DNA of 8,213 nucleotides, from positions 1-8,213 of the forward strand of contig JAISOO010000063.1 in NCBI GenBank assembly GCA_031275595.1, given 5' to 3'. Below, piece by piece: positions 1 to 5,695 of the stretch. The stretch's first letter is position 1. Every line of letters begins with the position of its first letter. Source of the stretch: Spirochaetaceae bacterium (GTDB taxonomy: Bacteria; Spirochaetota; Spirochaetia; Treponematales; Breznakiellaceae). The notes under the pieces are model-generated. The model did no database searches. It was not told the origin of the DNA and was given only the letters and a program-made list of their open reading frames with translations. The position numbers and the translations under genes are program-made.

Positions 1-15
1 AGTCGGTTACTTTGC

Positions 16-114
16 GGACAGACCTTGCATTTGCTCCCGTTTTGTACCAAAACGGTGCGCAAAATGCCTATTTTAAGGTAGTCTGTCCATAATGTGTCTA
101 CATTATGGACAGAC
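16..114. repeat. Nested inverted repeats with three copies of one 8-mer
   Basis: The octamer GGACAGAC occurs at 16-23 and 107-114, and its reverse complement GTCTGTCC at 81-88. Positions 81-94 and 101-114 are a perfect 14-bp inverted repeat, extendable by a T-A pair at 95/100 to leave a 4-base loop. Independently, 16-26 can pair with 75-88, enclosing a second hairpin whose core is CCGTTTTG (37-44) against CAAAACGG (48-55), flanked by GCATTTGC (27-34) and a near-complement at 57-67. Neither strand has a T-run directly after the 81-114 stem, so it does not look like an intrinsic terminator. It may be the end of an insertion element, a short non-autonomous element, or a structured RNA; no transposase is visible. 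Confidence 0.75.
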
Positions 115-427
115 ACTAATTAAAGAAAGGCCCTTGGAAATGTCCGGGAAGCGGCCTGCTTCCCGAATATCCCCATTCAGGCGGCTTTCCCGGGCTTTTC
201 GGGACTCCGCTGTCGCTCCGGCCCCGATGTTGCGCCCCCCGGAGGAGGCCGTACATAGGCGCCGGCTTTTTGCCTTTCCGGCCATGCCGCTCCCCCGCGG
301 GCTTCGCGGGTAAGGCCCAAAAGCAAACGCCCATGGGGGGCCGCACCCCTCCAATCCCTCGCGCGGCAGCTTTACCACGGTTACCGGCAAATGGTGCAGT
401 GCCGGCCGGCCGTCAATGTTGTTGCCT
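115..427. other. Gene-free G+C-rich segment, probable extragenic repeat
   Basis: No convincing gene lies here. Open frames exist on both strands, but their translations are rich in Pro, Arg and Gly, lack a recognisable domain and have no good ribosome binding site. The segment is dense in short G+C-rich palindromes, for example an 8-bp perfect hairpin with arms 145-152 and 158-165, and one with arms 294-299 and 305-310. It lies downstream of the TRAP permease stop. I see no hairpin followed by a clear U-tract that would end that operon. The composition and palindromes suggest a repeated extragenic element, but only one copy is in the window, so this is inference. Confidence 0.4.
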
Positions 428-2362
428 TCATCGGGTATCGGGGCTTTTTTCCGTTTTCGCCTTCCTCCCCGCTATCTGGAGTACCGCCACCGCGATAATC
501 AGAACCAGCCCGATGAGGTCACTCCTCAGTCCGGGTTCGATCAGGAGAAGTCCTCCCGCGATGGCCGCAATCCGCTCGGGGTGGCTCACCTTCCGCAGCA
601 TATACCCTTCAAGCCCCACCGCAAGGCCCAGCATCCCGAAGCAGGAGGTAACCACAATCCGGATGACCTCCAGGGGGGTGGTGTCAATAAAAAGCATGGA
701 AGGGCTAAACACGAAAATATAGGGGATGATAAAGGCGGTAATGGCAAGCCTGGTGGCGGTAACCCCGGTTTTGATGGGATTCGCCTTGGCGATGGCCGCC
801 CCCGCATAGGCCGCCAGGGCCACCGGGGGGGTAATATCCGCCACGATCCCAAAGTAAAAGACGAACATATGAGCCGCCAGTACCGGGACCCCCATACGGA
901 CCACGATAGGAGCGGTAATAGTGGCCATGATCACATAATTGGCGGTCGTGGGGATCCCCATGCCCAGGATGAGGCAGGCGATCATGGTGAGGACCAGGGC
1001 GAGGAAGAGGCTGTTATTGGCTACCGTGAGGAGCAGGGAGATTAAAACCTGACCGAGCCCGGTAAGGGACACGATCCCCACCACCACCCCGGCGATAGCG
1101 CAGGCCATGGCCACCCCCACGGTATTCCGGGTGCCGTTTCCCAGGGCTTCCACAAAAGAGGCCGGGGTAAACCGGGTGTCCCGCCGGAAAAAACTTACGA
1201 TGATCGACGCGAGGATGGCAAAACAGGCGGCATAGGCCGGGGTGAACCCCAGGGTCATGAACCCTACCAGGATAAGCACCGGCAGGAAAAGGTAGCCCTT
1301 AACAAAGAGGAGCTTCCCGAAATGGGGGATCGATTCCCGGGGCAGCCCCTTAAGCCCCAGTTTCTTCGCCTCAAAGTGGATCATCAGAAAGATCCCGGTA
1401 AAATACAAGGCCGCGGGCAGGATGGCGGAAACGGCGATCACCGGATAGGGGATGTTGGTCAGTTCCGACATGAGGAAGGCCGCCGCTCCCATGATGGGGG
1501 GCATGATCTGGCCCCCGGTCGAAGCCGCCGCCTCCACCGCGGCGGCAAATTCCGGCTTATATCCGGTTTTTTTCATCACCGGAATGGTGACGCTCCCGGA
1601 GCCCACCGTATTGGCCACGGAACTCCCCGAATACATCCCTTCCATGGCGCTGGCGATGACCGCCACTTTGGCGGGCCCCCCCGAGGCGAATCCCGCCACG
1701 GAATTGGCCAGATCGATAAAAAAGGTGGCGATCCCCGACTTTTCCAGAAAGGAAGCGAGGAATATAAAAAGCACGATAAAGGTGGAACACACCCCGATGG
1801 GCGTACCGATGATGCCGTCGGTGGTGTAGAAAAGCTGGTGAACCACCCGGCGGAGGGAAAAACCCGCCGCAAAGGCGTAGGTGATAAATCCGGCGGCCAC
1901 CACCAGAATGGGAATCCCCACCACCCGGCGGCAGAGTTCCGCCAGGGTGATTATCCCGATGATACCCATGAGGATATCCTGGGGGAGCAGCATCACCGCC
2001 CGGACGACGATGACCTGAAAATTAAGGGTATAATAAAAAAAAGCAACGGCCCCCGCCGTACCCAGGACCAGATCGTACCAGGGAATATGGTTCACCCGTT
2101 TCCGCATCCCCCGCTTGATGGGGTACAGGAGATACCCGATAAACACCAGGATCCCCAAAAACGCGCTCCGCCGGATCTGTTCCGGAAGGTTGGCGATGAG
2201 GGTAACCCAGAACACATAGAGGGTAAACAGCAGCAGCAGCCCCTTAACCAAATAATTGGGCAGCCCCGTAAACCGGCGGATGTTCGATTCCCGGTCAAAC
2301 TGGGCGATAAGCTCCTCGGTTTCCGCCTCAGTCATAATAGGTATTGATTTATCATGGGTCAT
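428..2362 (-). CDS. TRAP transporter fused permease (4TM/12TM, TAXI type)
   Basis: This is a 644-residue, very hydrophobic protein with the layout of fused DctQ-DctM TRAP permeases. The small-subunit-like helices (about residues 40-135) precede the large permease domain. The first conserved permease loop is clear at residues 241-290 (GMYSGSSVANTVGSGSVTIP, then an STGGQIMPP stretch). The matching second-half motif (GMGIPTTANYVIM and VADITPPVALAAYAG) lies near the C-terminal third. The family imports organic acids or similar solutes across the inner membrane using an ion gradient and a periplasmic binding protein; the substrate cannot be read from sequence. It starts 12 bases after the DUF1850 stop. 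Its Shine-Dalgarno GGAG (2375-2372) overlaps that TAG stop, suggesting coupled translation. The length is normal for the family and nothing is broken. Confidence 0.95.
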   Translation of the reverse strand: MTHDKSIPIMTEAETEELIAQFDRESNIRRFTGLPNYLVKGLLLLFTLYVFWVTLIANLPEQIRRSAFLGILVFIGYLLYPIKRGMRKRVNHIPWYDLVLGTAGAVAFFYYTLNFQVIVVRAVMLLPQDILMGIIGIITLAELCRRVVGIPILVVAAGFITYAFAAGFSLRRVVHQLFYTTDGIIGTPIGVCSTFIVLFIFLASFLEKSGIATFFIDLANSVAGFASGGPAKVAVIASAMEGMYSGSSVANTVGSGSVTIPVMKKTGYKPEFAAAVEAAASTGGQIMPPIMGAAAFLMSELTNIPYPVIAVSAILPAALYFTGIFLMIHFEAKKLGLKGLPRESIPHFGKLLFVKGYLFLPVLILVGFMTLGFTPAYAACFAILASIIVSFFRRDTRFTPASFVEALGNGTRNTVGVAMACAIAGVVVGIVSLTGLGQVLISLLLTVANNSLFLALVLTMIACLILGMGIPTTANYVIMATITAPIVVRMGVPVLAAHMFVFYFGIVADITPPVALAAYAGAAIAKANPIKTGVTATRLAITAFIIPYIFVFSPSMLFIDTTPLEVIRIVVTSCFGMLGLAVGLEGYMLRKVSHPERIAAIAGGLLLIEPGLRSDLIGLVLIIAVAVLQIAGRKAKTEKSPDTR

Positions 2363-2374
2363 GTTTTCCCGCTC

Positions 2375-2869
2375 CTAATATACCCGGATCGTGATATGGG
2401 CATTTTTTCCACACCGTTCCCGCAGGCTGATCCGGTCGGCGTCGATATACAAGATATGATCCGAGACCGTCCCCACGATATAGGCCAGGGATTTGAAGGA
2501 CCGGGTGAATCCGACAATCCGCATGGTCCCGTCTTCTTCCCGGATAAGCTGTTCCCCTTTCCCCGGTTCGGTCTGCATCCCCGCGCCGAAGGAACTGAAC
2601 ACCGCGGCGACCGCCGCAATCCGCCTTCCCCGGACTTGAAAAACCTCCCGGACCGGACTTTGATTAACCGAATGGACAAACTCAATGGCAAATTCCGTCC
2701 CTTCTTTAACCGGCCACCGACCGTAAAGAGCCCCCGACTCCGTATCGGTGATGACCAGTTTTTTGGGTAATCCCCGAAAAACCACGGCCCCCGATACCAC
2801 GAGGACGGCTATAATGAGGTTACCCGCGATCCCATACCACCATCGCGGGATTCGGTCCGGATAAAACAA
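2375..2869 (-). CDS. DUF1850 domain protein of the TRAP operon
   Basis: This 164-residue protein has one predicted membrane segment at about residues 14-32, then an extracytoplasmic domain resembling DUF1850. Typical features are the FVHSVNQSPVREVF stretch (64-77) and FSSFGAGM (91-98). DUF1850 genes are known to sit beside TAXI-TRAP genes; their molecular role is not established. An accessory or regulatory part in transport is plausible from context only. The start is a TTG (2869-2867), because the preceding codon in frame is a TGA stop and no in-frame ATG lies near the N-terminus. No good Shine-Dalgarno precedes it; a terminator-like hairpin lies immediately upstream. It is the middle gene of the operon, 39 bases after the binding-protein stop. 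Confidence 0.85.
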   Translation of the reverse strand: MFYPDRIPRWWYGIAGNLIIAVLVVSGAVVFRGLPKKLVITDTESGALYGRWPVKEGTEFAIEFVHSVNQSPVREVFQVRGRRIAAVAAVFSSFGAGMQTEPGKGEQLIREEDGTMRIVGFTRSFKSLAYIVGTVSDHILYIDADRISLRERCGKNAHITIRVY

Positions 2870-2871
2870 TC

Positions 2872-2904
2872 AAAAATCCCGGGGCCTCCCGGCCGGAGGC
2901 CCCG
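2872..2904 (-). terminator. Intercistronic terminator-like hairpin (attenuator)
   Basis: On the minus strand a 10-bp perfect G+C-rich stem (arms 2904-2895 and 2889-2880, 5-base loop) is followed by GGA and five Ts (2876-2872). It sits between the TAXI binding-protein stop (2909) and the TTG start of the DUF1850 gene (2869). Partial terminators or 3'-end stabilising hairpins after a binding-protein gene are a common way to make more binding protein than membrane subunits. The short U-tract suggests incomplete termination. Confidence 0.65.
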
Positions 2905-2908
2905 CCTG

Positions 2909-3859
2909 CTACCGCAGGGCGCCGATTTCCTTAAAGTACCTCTCCGCCCCGGGGTGGAAGGGTATGGATATTCCCTCCACTCCGTAAGCAGGGGACAACT
3001 CCGTGCCCTTGGCGTGGGCGCTGATTATCTCATTCCGGCTTTCAAAGAGGTTCTTGGTAAGCCGGTATACCACATCATCGGAGAGCCTTTTACTCACCAC
3101 AAAGGTGGCCTTGACCGCTACGGTTTTGACATCCTGGGTAATCCCCCGGTAGGTTCCCGCGAGAATGGGATACCGCGTATAAAAGGGATACTTCTGGATC
3201 AGCTGGGCCATGTGGGCGTCGTCGATTTCCAGGAGGACGATGTCCTTGCCGATGGCCAGATCCACCACCGCGGTGGTGGGGGCCCCGGCGGTGCAGAAAA
3301 AGGCGTCGAGCTTATTATCCCGCAGGGCATCGGCGGAAGCGCCGAAGCTGAGGTTCTGCTTGCCGATATCGTTAAAGGAAAGGCCGTAGGCTTCCAGGAT
3401 CTGCCGGGCGTTAAATTCCACCCCGCTGCCGGCGTCCCCCACGGAAACGTTTTTGCCCCGGAGATCCGCCACTGTGCGGATTCCCGACGCGGGATTGGCG
3501 ATGATCTGACACACTTCGGCATAGAGCCCCGCCATGGCGGTAAAGGAGGTGGTCTGTTCCCCGTTAAAAAGCTCCGTTCCCCGGTAGGCGTAATCCATCA
3601 CATCGTTCTGGACAATAGCCAACTCCACCTCCCCGGCGGTGATAAGCTGAATATTCGCCTTGGAAGCCCCGGTGGACTGAATGGTGATGGGGATCTGGGT
3701 TTTTTCCGTCAGGATCTGCCCCACCGCAGAGCCGTAGGCGTAATAGGTACCGGTATTTCCCCCGGTAGCCATCCGAATCTGTTGATCCGCCCCCCGGGCA
3801 TGAAGCCCCAGGGTCAGGGCAGCCAGCATTGCCATAGCGCAAAAAAGGGTCTTTTTCAT
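2909..3859 (-). CDS. TAXI family TRAP solute-binding protein
   Basis: This is a 316-residue periplasmic binding protein with an N-terminal signal peptide (MKKTLF, hydrophobic core to about residue 19, likely cleavage near ARGA at 21-24). The mature start RMATGGNTGTYYAYG (29-43) is the hallmark of the TAXI family, and later stretches such as DLRGKNVSVGDAGSGVE and FFCTAGAPT agree. It captures a solute in the periplasm and hands it to the TRAP permease two genes downstream. TAXI relatives bind dicarboxylates or amino acids such as glutamate, but the ligand here is undetermined. The ATG at 3859 is chosen because it has a strong ribosome site and begins a proper signal peptide; the alternative upstream start is a TTG. 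It is the first gene of the operon. Confidence 0.95.
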   Translation of the reverse strand: MKKTLFCAMAMLAALTLGLHARGADQQIRMATGGNTGTYYAYGSAVGQILTEKTQIPITIQSTGASKANIQLITAGEVELAIVQNDVMDYAYRGTELFNGEQTTSFTAMAGLYAEVCQIIANPASGIRTVADLRGKNVSVGDAGSGVEFNARQILEAYGLSFNDIGKQNLSFGASADALRDNKLDAFFCTAGAPTTAVVDLAIGKDIVLLEIDDAHMAQLIQKYPFYTRYPILAGTYRGITQDVKTVAVKATFVVSKRLSDDVVYRLTKNLFESRNEIISAHAKGTELSPAYGVEGISIPFHPGAERYFKEIGALR

Positions 3860-3866
3860 CGTATTT

Positions 3867-3871
3867 CCTCC
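3867..3871 (-). promoter_or_regulatory. Ribosome binding site deciding the TAXI protein start
   Basis: GGAGG is followed by seven bases (AAATACG) and then ATG at 3859. This strong, well-spaced site supports the ATG over the TTG thirty bases upstream. Confidence 0.85.
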
Positions 3872-3921
3872 AGAATGAGCATCTCGCAAGAATCTCCAAT
3901 GGGCTGAAAATCCTTCCGTTT

Positions 3922-3950
3922 ACTATACCCATCCGGGCCAGAAAAGGCAA
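3922..3950 (-). promoter_or_regulatory. Sigma70-type promoter of the TAXI-TRAP operon
   Basis: The minus strand reads TTGCCT (3950-3945), a 17-base spacer, then TATAGT (3927-3922). That gives 4/6 and 5/6 matches to the -35 and -10 consensus at optimal spacing. Transcription would start near 3915, leaving a leader of roughly 55 bases before the binding-protein ATG. It lies just after the terminator of the preceding operon, which fits an independent transcription unit. No operator is evident. Confidence 0.75.
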
Positions 3951-3958
3951 CCGCCTTC

Positions 3959-4005
3959 AAAAAAAAGGAACCTCCGGAACCCCCCGCCGGGGTCCCCAAG
4001 GTTCC
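3959..4005 (-). terminator. Intrinsic terminator of the lipoprotein/LysM operon
   Basis: On the minus strand, GGAACCT (4005-3999) pairs with AGGTTCC (3973-3967), with a further inner helix (3995-3989 with 3983-3976, one bulged base) and a short loop. Eight Ts follow at 3966-3959. It lies downstream of the LysM gene stop (4068) and just upstream of the next promoter, so it separates the two operons. Confidence 0.9.
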
Positions 4006-4016
4006 CTCAAGACACT

Positions 4017-4062
4017 CGAGGCTTTCCCAAAAACTAAAGTTTTGGGAAAGCCTCGCTTTTTT
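4017..4062 (+). terminator. Plus-strand-oriented perfect hairpin with T-run
   Basis: A perfect 16-bp inverted repeat (4017-4032 with 4040-4055, 7-base loop) is followed on the plus strand by C and six Ts (4057-4062). No plus-strand gene lies upstream. On the minus strand, where the LysM mRNA would run, no T-run follows the stem. It may block antisense transcription into the LysM gene, stabilise the LysM mRNA 3' end, or be a dispersed palindromic repeat. Confidence 0.7.
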
Positions 4063-4067
4063 CCGGA

Positions 4068-4766
4068 TTACCGGGTTCCGCTCCTTTCTTCCCCATGGAT
4101 GGGAGGGATGGTCAGGATCATTCCCGGCACAATGAGGTGGGGGTTATCCGGTTGGGGGAATTTATCCTTATTGCTCTCATAAAGCCGGGGCCACTGGTGG
4201 GGATCCCCGTAGACAAAATCAAACTCCGCGATCCTCCAGAGGCAGTCCCGCCGCTGAAGATTGAGTTTAACCTCGTAGAAAGCGGCCAGGCCGCCTGTGG
4301 GAGGATGCGGAGCGGCGGCCACAGCCGGATAGAGGGTTTCAAAATTTAGGAGGAGTTCCACCACTTTTCTTGAATCGGGGATGCTGTCTTCGTATTCCCG
4401 GGCGTTAAACCGGGTTTCGGCGGATTTAAAGTAAGAGGCGGCCTCGTCATAGACCGCGGCGGCCTTGTTCCGCAGGTTGACCCGGGTAGCCAGATCCATC
4501 CGGGCTTTGGCCGCCACATAGGCCGAGCGGGCCCGGTAGGCCAGGAGCATCTCTTCGATATATTTCTTGGAACGGGCGGCATATTCTTGGGACTGCAGGG
4601 CATATTCGGTCGCCCCGTCATAGTCCCCCGCGTCCAGGGCCTGCTGGGAACGGGTGGCGTATTCCACGGATTTTTTATAATACTCGTTGTTTTCCAGGGA
4701 TTGGGCGGCCAGACCGGCCCCGGCCAAAAGGGATAACAGGACAATGCCCAGGTATAGTTTTTTCAT
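4068..4766 (-). CDS. Exported helical LysM-domain protein
   Basis: This 232-residue protein starts with a signal peptide (MKKLYLGIVLLSLLAGAGLA, cleavage near residue 21). A charged, alanine- and tyrosine-rich helical region follows (about 25-140), resembling TPR-like or coiled-coil repeats (KKSVEYATRSQQALDAGDYD, SYFKSAETRFNAREYEDS). The C-terminal LysM-like domain spans about residues 164-221, with RDCLWRIAEF at its start and NPHLIVPGMILTIPP at its end. LysM binds peptidoglycan glycan strands, so the protein probably sits in the periplasm on the cell wall; no enzymatic domain is visible. Its ATG overlaps the stop of the upstream lipoprotein gene in an ATGA, indicating coupled translation and a shared job. 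The precise role is unknown. Confidence 0.85.
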   Translation of the reverse strand: MKKLYLGIVLLSLLAGAGLAAQSLENNEYYKKSVEYATRSQQALDAGDYDGATEYALQSQEYAARSKKYIEEMLLAYRARSAYVAAKARMDLATRVNLRNKAAAVYDEAASYFKSAETRFNAREYEDSIPDSRKVVELLLNFETLYPAVAAAPHPPTGGLAAFYEVKLNLQRRDCLWRIAEFDFVYGDPHQWPRLYESNKDKFPQPDNPHLIVPGMILTIPPIHGEERSGTR

Positions 4767-5326
4767 CGGGAGGTTCCTTGCCGGTTATCTTCGGCCTGCT
4801 GTCGATCAAATTCGGCGGCGTCATCTTCTACGGTTTTAATCACTTCCCGGGCCCGGGACAACTGCCGCTGGGCTTCTTCCCGTTTGACTACCGCCTCGTC
4901 ATAGGCCGTGAGGAAAGCCGTTTCCGCTTCCAGGTATTTCCCTATGCCGTCGGGAGAACCCGCGGCGGCCAGGGATTCCGCTTCCGTATAGGTGGAAAAA
5001 GCGGCATTATACCGGGCTTTGACGGATACGTCCGCTTTAACCGATTTGGCCTTGTCCATGGCGCTCACGGCCCGGGCCTTGGCCTCCGTAAAATCCATTG
5101 ATTTCTGCCGGGACGGGGCTGCCGGGGCCGGTTGGGAAGACGCCGGGGGTTCCGCCTGCGGGGACGAGGCACAGGAAAATAAAAATCCCAGCAGAACCAA
5201 TAAAAGTCCGGACTTTTTCAAAATACCGGATTTTGAAAAAGTAAGCATGGGCCCGTTTTTCCCCAGATCTCCAAACCCGACCGGGTTTTGAAAAAGCTTC
5301 GGGCCTCGAAAAATACTTTTTTTCAT
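4763..5326 (-). CDS. Putative lipoprotein with helical repeat domain
   Basis: The reading frame gives 187 residues from the ATG at 5326. A lipobox-like LFSC puts the lipid-bearing Cys at residue 52. A Pro/Ala/Ser-rich linker follows, then a charged helical domain (KARYNAAFSTYTEAESLAAA and a second similar segment) resembling the helical part of the LysM partner. It should be a membrane-anchored lipoprotein in the envelope. The start is uncertain: the ATG at 5326 has a good GAGGAG site but makes a signal region twice the usual length, while an internal ATG at 5248 gives a normal 26-residue lipoprotein signal peptide with a weak ribosome site. An upstream TTG at 5368 is unlikely. The first 26 codons overlap repeated DNA. 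Function unknown; it is coupled to the LysM gene by an ATGA overlap. Confidence 0.8.
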   Translation of the reverse strand: MKKSIFRGPKLFQNPVGFGDLGKNGPMLTFSKSGILKKSGLLLVLLGFLFSCASSPQAEPPASSQPAPAAPSRQKSMDFTEAKARAVSAMDKAKSVKADVSVKARYNAAFSTYTEAESLAAAGSPDGIGKYLEAETAFLTAYDEAVVKREEAQRQLSRAREVIKTVEDDAAEFDRQQAEDNRQGTSR

Positions 5327-5375
5327 CCTTAAAAAACTCCTCTGTTTTTCCTTTTGAGGCTGTTTCAAAATCCGG
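5212..5375. repeat. Four copies of a short CCGGRTTTTGAAAMAG motif
   Basis: Near-identical motifs lie at 5226-5242 (CCGGATTTTGAAAAAGT) and 5281-5297 (CCGGGTTTTGAAAAAGC) on the plus strand. Inverted copies lie at 5212-5229 and 5360-5375. The copies at 5212-5224 and 5230-5242 form a perfect 13-bp hairpin with a 5-base loop, just inside the lipoprotein signal peptide coding region and beside the internal ATG at 5248. A smaller hairpin, AAACCC (5273-5278) with GGGTTT (5283-5288), is nearby. The arms could pair in alternative ways in the mRNA. Confidence 0.75.
5337..5342 (-). promoter_or_regulatory. Ribosome binding site for the lipoprotein ATG at 5326
   Basis: GAGGAG lies ten bases upstream of ATG-AAA-AAA at 5326. 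This favours 5326 over the internal ATG at 5248, where only GGGG twelve bases upstream is seen. The spacing is slightly long. Confidence 0.55.
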
Positions 5376-5695
5376 TAGTCCGGCGGGACTATGATTTGGG
5401 AACAGCGACCTTGGATTTAAGGGAAAAAGAGGGTCAGGCCGCTTTTCCCCTGGGGAACCTTTGAAAACTTTCGTTTTTCAGCGGTTTTCTTACGTTATTT
5501 ACTATAATATAGGGAACCATGGGTTGTATAAGAGAATTCCTTGATTTTTTGGATAAATCAACGGCGTTATTCGGAAACTTCAGCGCCCGGACAAATTCCG
5601 CTCGAAACCGGATTGGCCGGCGGAACAGCGCAGCCTTGACGGGAAATTACAAGACCCGTGAGAGACCCCGCGGGGTTCCCCGGGAGCCTTTGGGT
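5369..5695. other. Intergenic region between HD-GYP and lipoprotein genes
   Basis: No supported gene is present. The part next to the HD-GYP stop has G+C-rich palindromes (for example CCCCGCGGGG within 5666-5676) without a clear U-tract. The middle is A/T-rich, with an inverted repeat TTGATTT/AAATCAA (5541-5547 and 5555-5561), a promoter-like patch near 5501-5511, and an odd palindrome TTCCCCTGGGGAA (5445-5457). A 60-codon plus-strand frame at 5519-5701 is not convincing. The promoter of the lipoprotein/LysM unit should lie here. Confidence 0.6.
5501..5511. promoter_or_regulatory. A/T-rich -10-like element, possibly two-way
   Basis: The near-palindrome CTATAATATAG contains TATAAT on the plus strand (5503-5508) and TATTAT or TATAGT on the minus strand. 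On the minus strand it would drive the lipoprotein/LysM unit with a leader of about 170 bases. No good -35 box is found at 16-18 bases in either direction, so this is a weak call. Confidence 0.35.

Noticed and set aside
103..390. Minus-strand 95-codon and overlapping 76-codon frames in the left intergenic region
   Set aside because: Two different frames over the same palindrome-rich DNA are equally open, with low-complexity Arg/Gly/Pro products and no ribosome site; more likely repeat DNA than a gene.
1322..2347. 341-codon plus-strand open frame opposite the TRAP permease
   Set aside because: Translation is rich in Gly, His, Asp and Arg with no domain; it is the shadow of a G/C-biased gene whose minus-strand product is a clear permease.
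2954..3907. 317-codon plus-strand open frame opposite the TAXI protein
   Set aside because: It mirrors an unmistakable binding-protein gene that has its own promoter and ribosome site; composition is typical of antisense frames.
5327..5368. Extended lipoprotein start at the TTG at 5368
   Set aside because: It lies upstream of the GAGGAG site that serves the ATG at 5326 and inside a repeat arm; it would make the signal region even longer.
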